Positions 61,417-64,000 of a stretch of DNA of 64,000 bases are shown here, one piece after another. Numbering within the stretch: the first letter of the stretch is position 1; each line of letters starts with the position of its first letter. Origin of the DNA: Notospermus geniculatus (taxonomy: Eukaryota; Nemertea; Pilidiophora; Heteronemertea; Lineidae). A program made the translations under genes and the position numbers. The notes beneath the pieces are model-generated. The model did no database searches. It was not told the origin of the DNA and worked only from the letters and a program-made list of their open reading frames with translations. The DNA is taken from assembly GCA_002633025.1 (NCBI GenBank), contig NMRB01000014.1:808707-872706 (forward strand), in the 5' to 3' direction.

Positions 61417-64000
61417 CTGAAAAGGGAATTAAGCAGAAAATGACAATTCGCAGTAACGGTGAAGAATGGACGACCGCGGACCAACGATTTTGCCAACTGC
61501 AGCCATCGCCTTTACTTCGTTTCAAAATACGTATCGCTCACGGTCACGCCAAACCTGAGGCACACAGCATAAATCGGAGGTCGGAGAAGAGTGTGGAAGA
61601 TAGTTCAGATGCACCTTCGTAAAGATTTCTTCTGTTAGTCAGGTAGAAATTGGCTTGAGACGTGAATATGAAAAGCGGCAGGCCAATTTTCAGATCTGTA
61701 TCAGAAAAACTAAATACTTGGGAATTCGGGAAGCCGTTATCACAACATGGGAGTTGTGTACCTAAGATGTTTATCTGGGAGATGGAATTGATACTGCATC
61801 GATAGCGCAGCGCAGAAATATTCAGTTATTAGCAAGATCAGATCTTTATCGTAATATCAAAAGTTTAGTTGCCCTGTCAGGTGAGTTTTGCTGCCTAGTC
61901 TGAAGGTTGCAATAGAATTGGCAACAAATTTAGGATATATTCGTGTAGGCCGATTATATCAAGCAACTCGCATTCATGTTCCCTTTGAATAGGCTTAGAT
62001 AGATGAAGATTCAATGGTCCTGCATTGTAAACATTGTATAATAATCTACGCATCGAATAGTACGTTTTTTTTCAATGAACTCTTCCCTACAAAGATATCA
62101 GAAAGAGTACGGCATGTGCAGTTGATGTATGACCGATTTCCAAAGCACGCGAAAATTTGCTGTCTAAAAGTTTGCTCTCTACCCACAGAGCGGCGCTGTC
62201 TTCAAGCGGTGACGTATAAAACTGACGCCAGTCATTCCCTGTGCTTCAAGCATGTACGTTTGGCCATTTACTTACCATTTGGTCGAGGTACGCTTGGATA
62301 TGGCCCAGGAGAAGTAGGTTTTGGGATTTCTGAAAGAAAACGAAGGGTGGATTGTCAAAATCGAATGAAGTTATCCAATCAAATTGATGAAGAAAGTTCA
62401 TTAAGTGGGTTACAAACAATAATAGGGAAGGGACTCATTCAGGTGGATTCGAAAATGCTCAATTCTCAGTTCACTTCAATAGCTTTTAATTTATTGATGA
62501 AGTATACTTGCATGAGGTACCGACGTGCGGTACATTGATTAAGGATGGGTTAAAGGAGCACGGTATTGGATCTCAAATGCGTTATTTGACTGCCGACGTA
62601 GAGGGAGCCACCTAGCGGCAGTAATACGAACTACAGAAATGCATTACAAAATGTACGGAGGAAATCGGGTCAACTCGCCAATACGTCGTTAGTCCCTGCG
62701 TTGGAGAGTGGCACAGTGGCGCCGGCTGTCGAGAAAAAGTGGCAATACCGTGCTCCTTTAATGTACGTGGCATGTCACATGTATGTGCATCGTTGTTGAG
62801 TCGCATGCGTCTGCCCAGTTTTATTGAAAACGAGGCTCCGGAAATGTTCCCCAACGGACGAGCGAATCGAAACGGGGAATGAGGGCGATGCGGTCAGTTA
62901 ACAGGGGATTGGGGATACAACGAGTGCTGGGAATCGTGTATATACGTATATAATTCTAGTTTTATATTCATTATTCTCCGAAGAATTATACGAATTCAAA
63001 ATTGTCGTACTGTTGTTGAATGAATTTCGTATGGAACTATAGACTATCTTTGGCTACATCATTTTGTTCGAGTTAAAGTAAATCGTTCACCGTCAACCTC
63101 CCGTTTTTAGTTTTTTTTGTCCCACGGGATCACCTGAAACCAGTCTAGGCCGATTTAAAGACCGTGACTGTCTTCTTTGGATTTTACTTCCCAACATTGA
63201 TACCGTAACCCAAGATGTTACCATTCGTTATCGACTCGGAGAGTTTGTGACTAAACGGGATGCACCCAACGCGAACGATTTGCTTTAAGTGAGTGTTAGA
63301 TGCTTGAAAATGCATACCAGCATCCAATTAGTAGTTGTCGTCTAAGTACACCCTTGATAGAAGAGACAAATAGCATGGGATGCACCGTCATGCAAACATC
63401 AACTCTAGATTTGCGTCACGAACCTTCTAAACTAAGACCTGTTCTTGAGTTTTTTATGCAGAATTTGGATGAAAGAACAAACGAAGTTCTGTTTGTAGAG
63501 GCCGTTGAAGATAGAAGAATATAAAGTGAAGCAATTTGAACAATTTAACATGCGATTTAACCCGATTTGGGCTTAAAGGCAAAGAAAAAACAGAGTACAC
63601 GGGGAATCAATATTAGATGAAAGCTTCCGAGAATTCAGGGTTTGGTGACACTTTGTGTCTTGGAAACAGACTCAATTAGGTGAGAGAGAAACACAGTGAG
63701 AGATTTTTTACCAACTTACAGCGTCTGAGAAGGGATTTGGGTTTTCATACGACCGAAATGTAGGGAAATAAGTCCTGTAAATGATATTTTAAAGTTCATT
63801 TTCGTTGTTTTAAATGTTATCTTTCCAGCAAAGCCTTGTGTCGTTGTGTAAGTGGATATTATCATGACTTTAATGTAAAGTGTTCGGTACAGGACTTAAC
63901 CCTTTCTGATTCATGCAGTATTCAGGCGTGGACAGGTCATGCCTTACCGCCAACGTGCAAATAAGGTATTATAAACTAACTTGTTGGGTTTGGGTTCAAT
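61417..64000. other. Presumed netrin upstream intron
   Basis: No netrin exon (laminin EGF or laminin N-terminal) was recognised on the minus strand, and no gene on the plus strand. The 174-codon plus frame at 62014-62538 has no family signature. A TTAA MITE (62550-62761) is present; otherwise I see nothing. Confidence 0.45.
62550..62761. mobile_element. TTAA-flanked MITE (piggyBac-like), copy 3
   Basis: Third copy, 212 bp, TTAA at both borders, same orientation as 53517-53728 and nearly identical to 1838-2049 in reverse complement. Confidence 0.85.

Noticed and set aside
62014-62538. 174-codon plus-strand open frame, among the longest in the window
   Set aside because: No domain, no splice context, composition like the surrounding DNA, and it lies in the presumed netrin intron on the opposite strand.
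1-64000. CRISPR arrays, prokaryotic operons, integrated virus or retrotransposon polyprotein
   Set aside because: Tandem repeats present are minisatellites without regular unique spacers; no reverse transcriptase, integrase, capsid or phage signature was seen in any translated frame.

Overview
This is a draft contig from an animal nuclear genome, not a microbe. All genes are intron-rich with GT..AG introns, the intergenic DNA is crowded with short inverted-repeat transposons, and there is no operon structure. The gene set (ATAD5-like, inorganic pyrophosphatase, Fringe, syntaxin-8, netrin) is bilaterian. Words such as TAGGCCTA, TACCGGTA and ACATGTA recur. A foldback element with 15-bp tandem repeats in its arms recalls the sea-urchin TU elements. 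I therefore favour a highly heterozygous marine invertebrate, possibly an echinoderm, but the sequence alone does not settle the taxon.

Layout. 1-1.15 kb: last three exons of an ATAD5/Elg1-like PCNA-unloading clamp-loader subunit, plus strand. 2.7-11.1 kb: inorganic pyrophosphatase, minus strand, ten coding exons (330 aa by my splicing); exons 3-10 lie in a roughly 3-4 kb tandem duplication, leaving a second 3' set (2.7-5.6 kb) without exons 1-2 and with a cut exon 3. 12.2-43.75 kb: a 31-kb Fringe gene, minus strand, ten coding exons (386 aa), with very large introns. 44.0-52.06 kb: syntaxin-8, plus strand, eight coding exons (237 aa), starting only 250 bp from the Fringe start codon (head to head). 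58.77-61.4 kb: the last two coding exons of a netrin, minus strand, convergent with syntaxin-8. The rest of netrin must lie beyond 64 kb.

Three large tandem duplications (1437-8843, 20639-28398, 34913-39051) and one small one (39613-40806) interrupt these genes. In the three large pairs the two units are nearly identical, but one unit carries transposon insertions that the other lacks. This pattern is expected if two diverged haplotypes were joined end to end in the assembly, though real recent duplications are possible. The paired units act as filled-site and empty-site alleles and define several mobile elements: a TTAA-target MITE nested in another MITE, a 118-bp hairpin with ATT target duplication, PIF/Harbinger-like GGGCC hairpins with 3-bp target duplications, hAT-like MITEs, a foldback transposon with a 15-bp satellite arm, and a probable tRNA-derived SINE.

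The genes do not form one pathway. Fringe (Golgi modifier of Notch), syntaxin-8 (endosomal Qc-SNARE) and netrin (secreted guidance cue) are neighbours by history: adjacent, convergent STX8 and netrin genes are also found in human 17p13. I found no rRNA, CRISPR, viral or prokaryotic content and no convincing tRNA gene.
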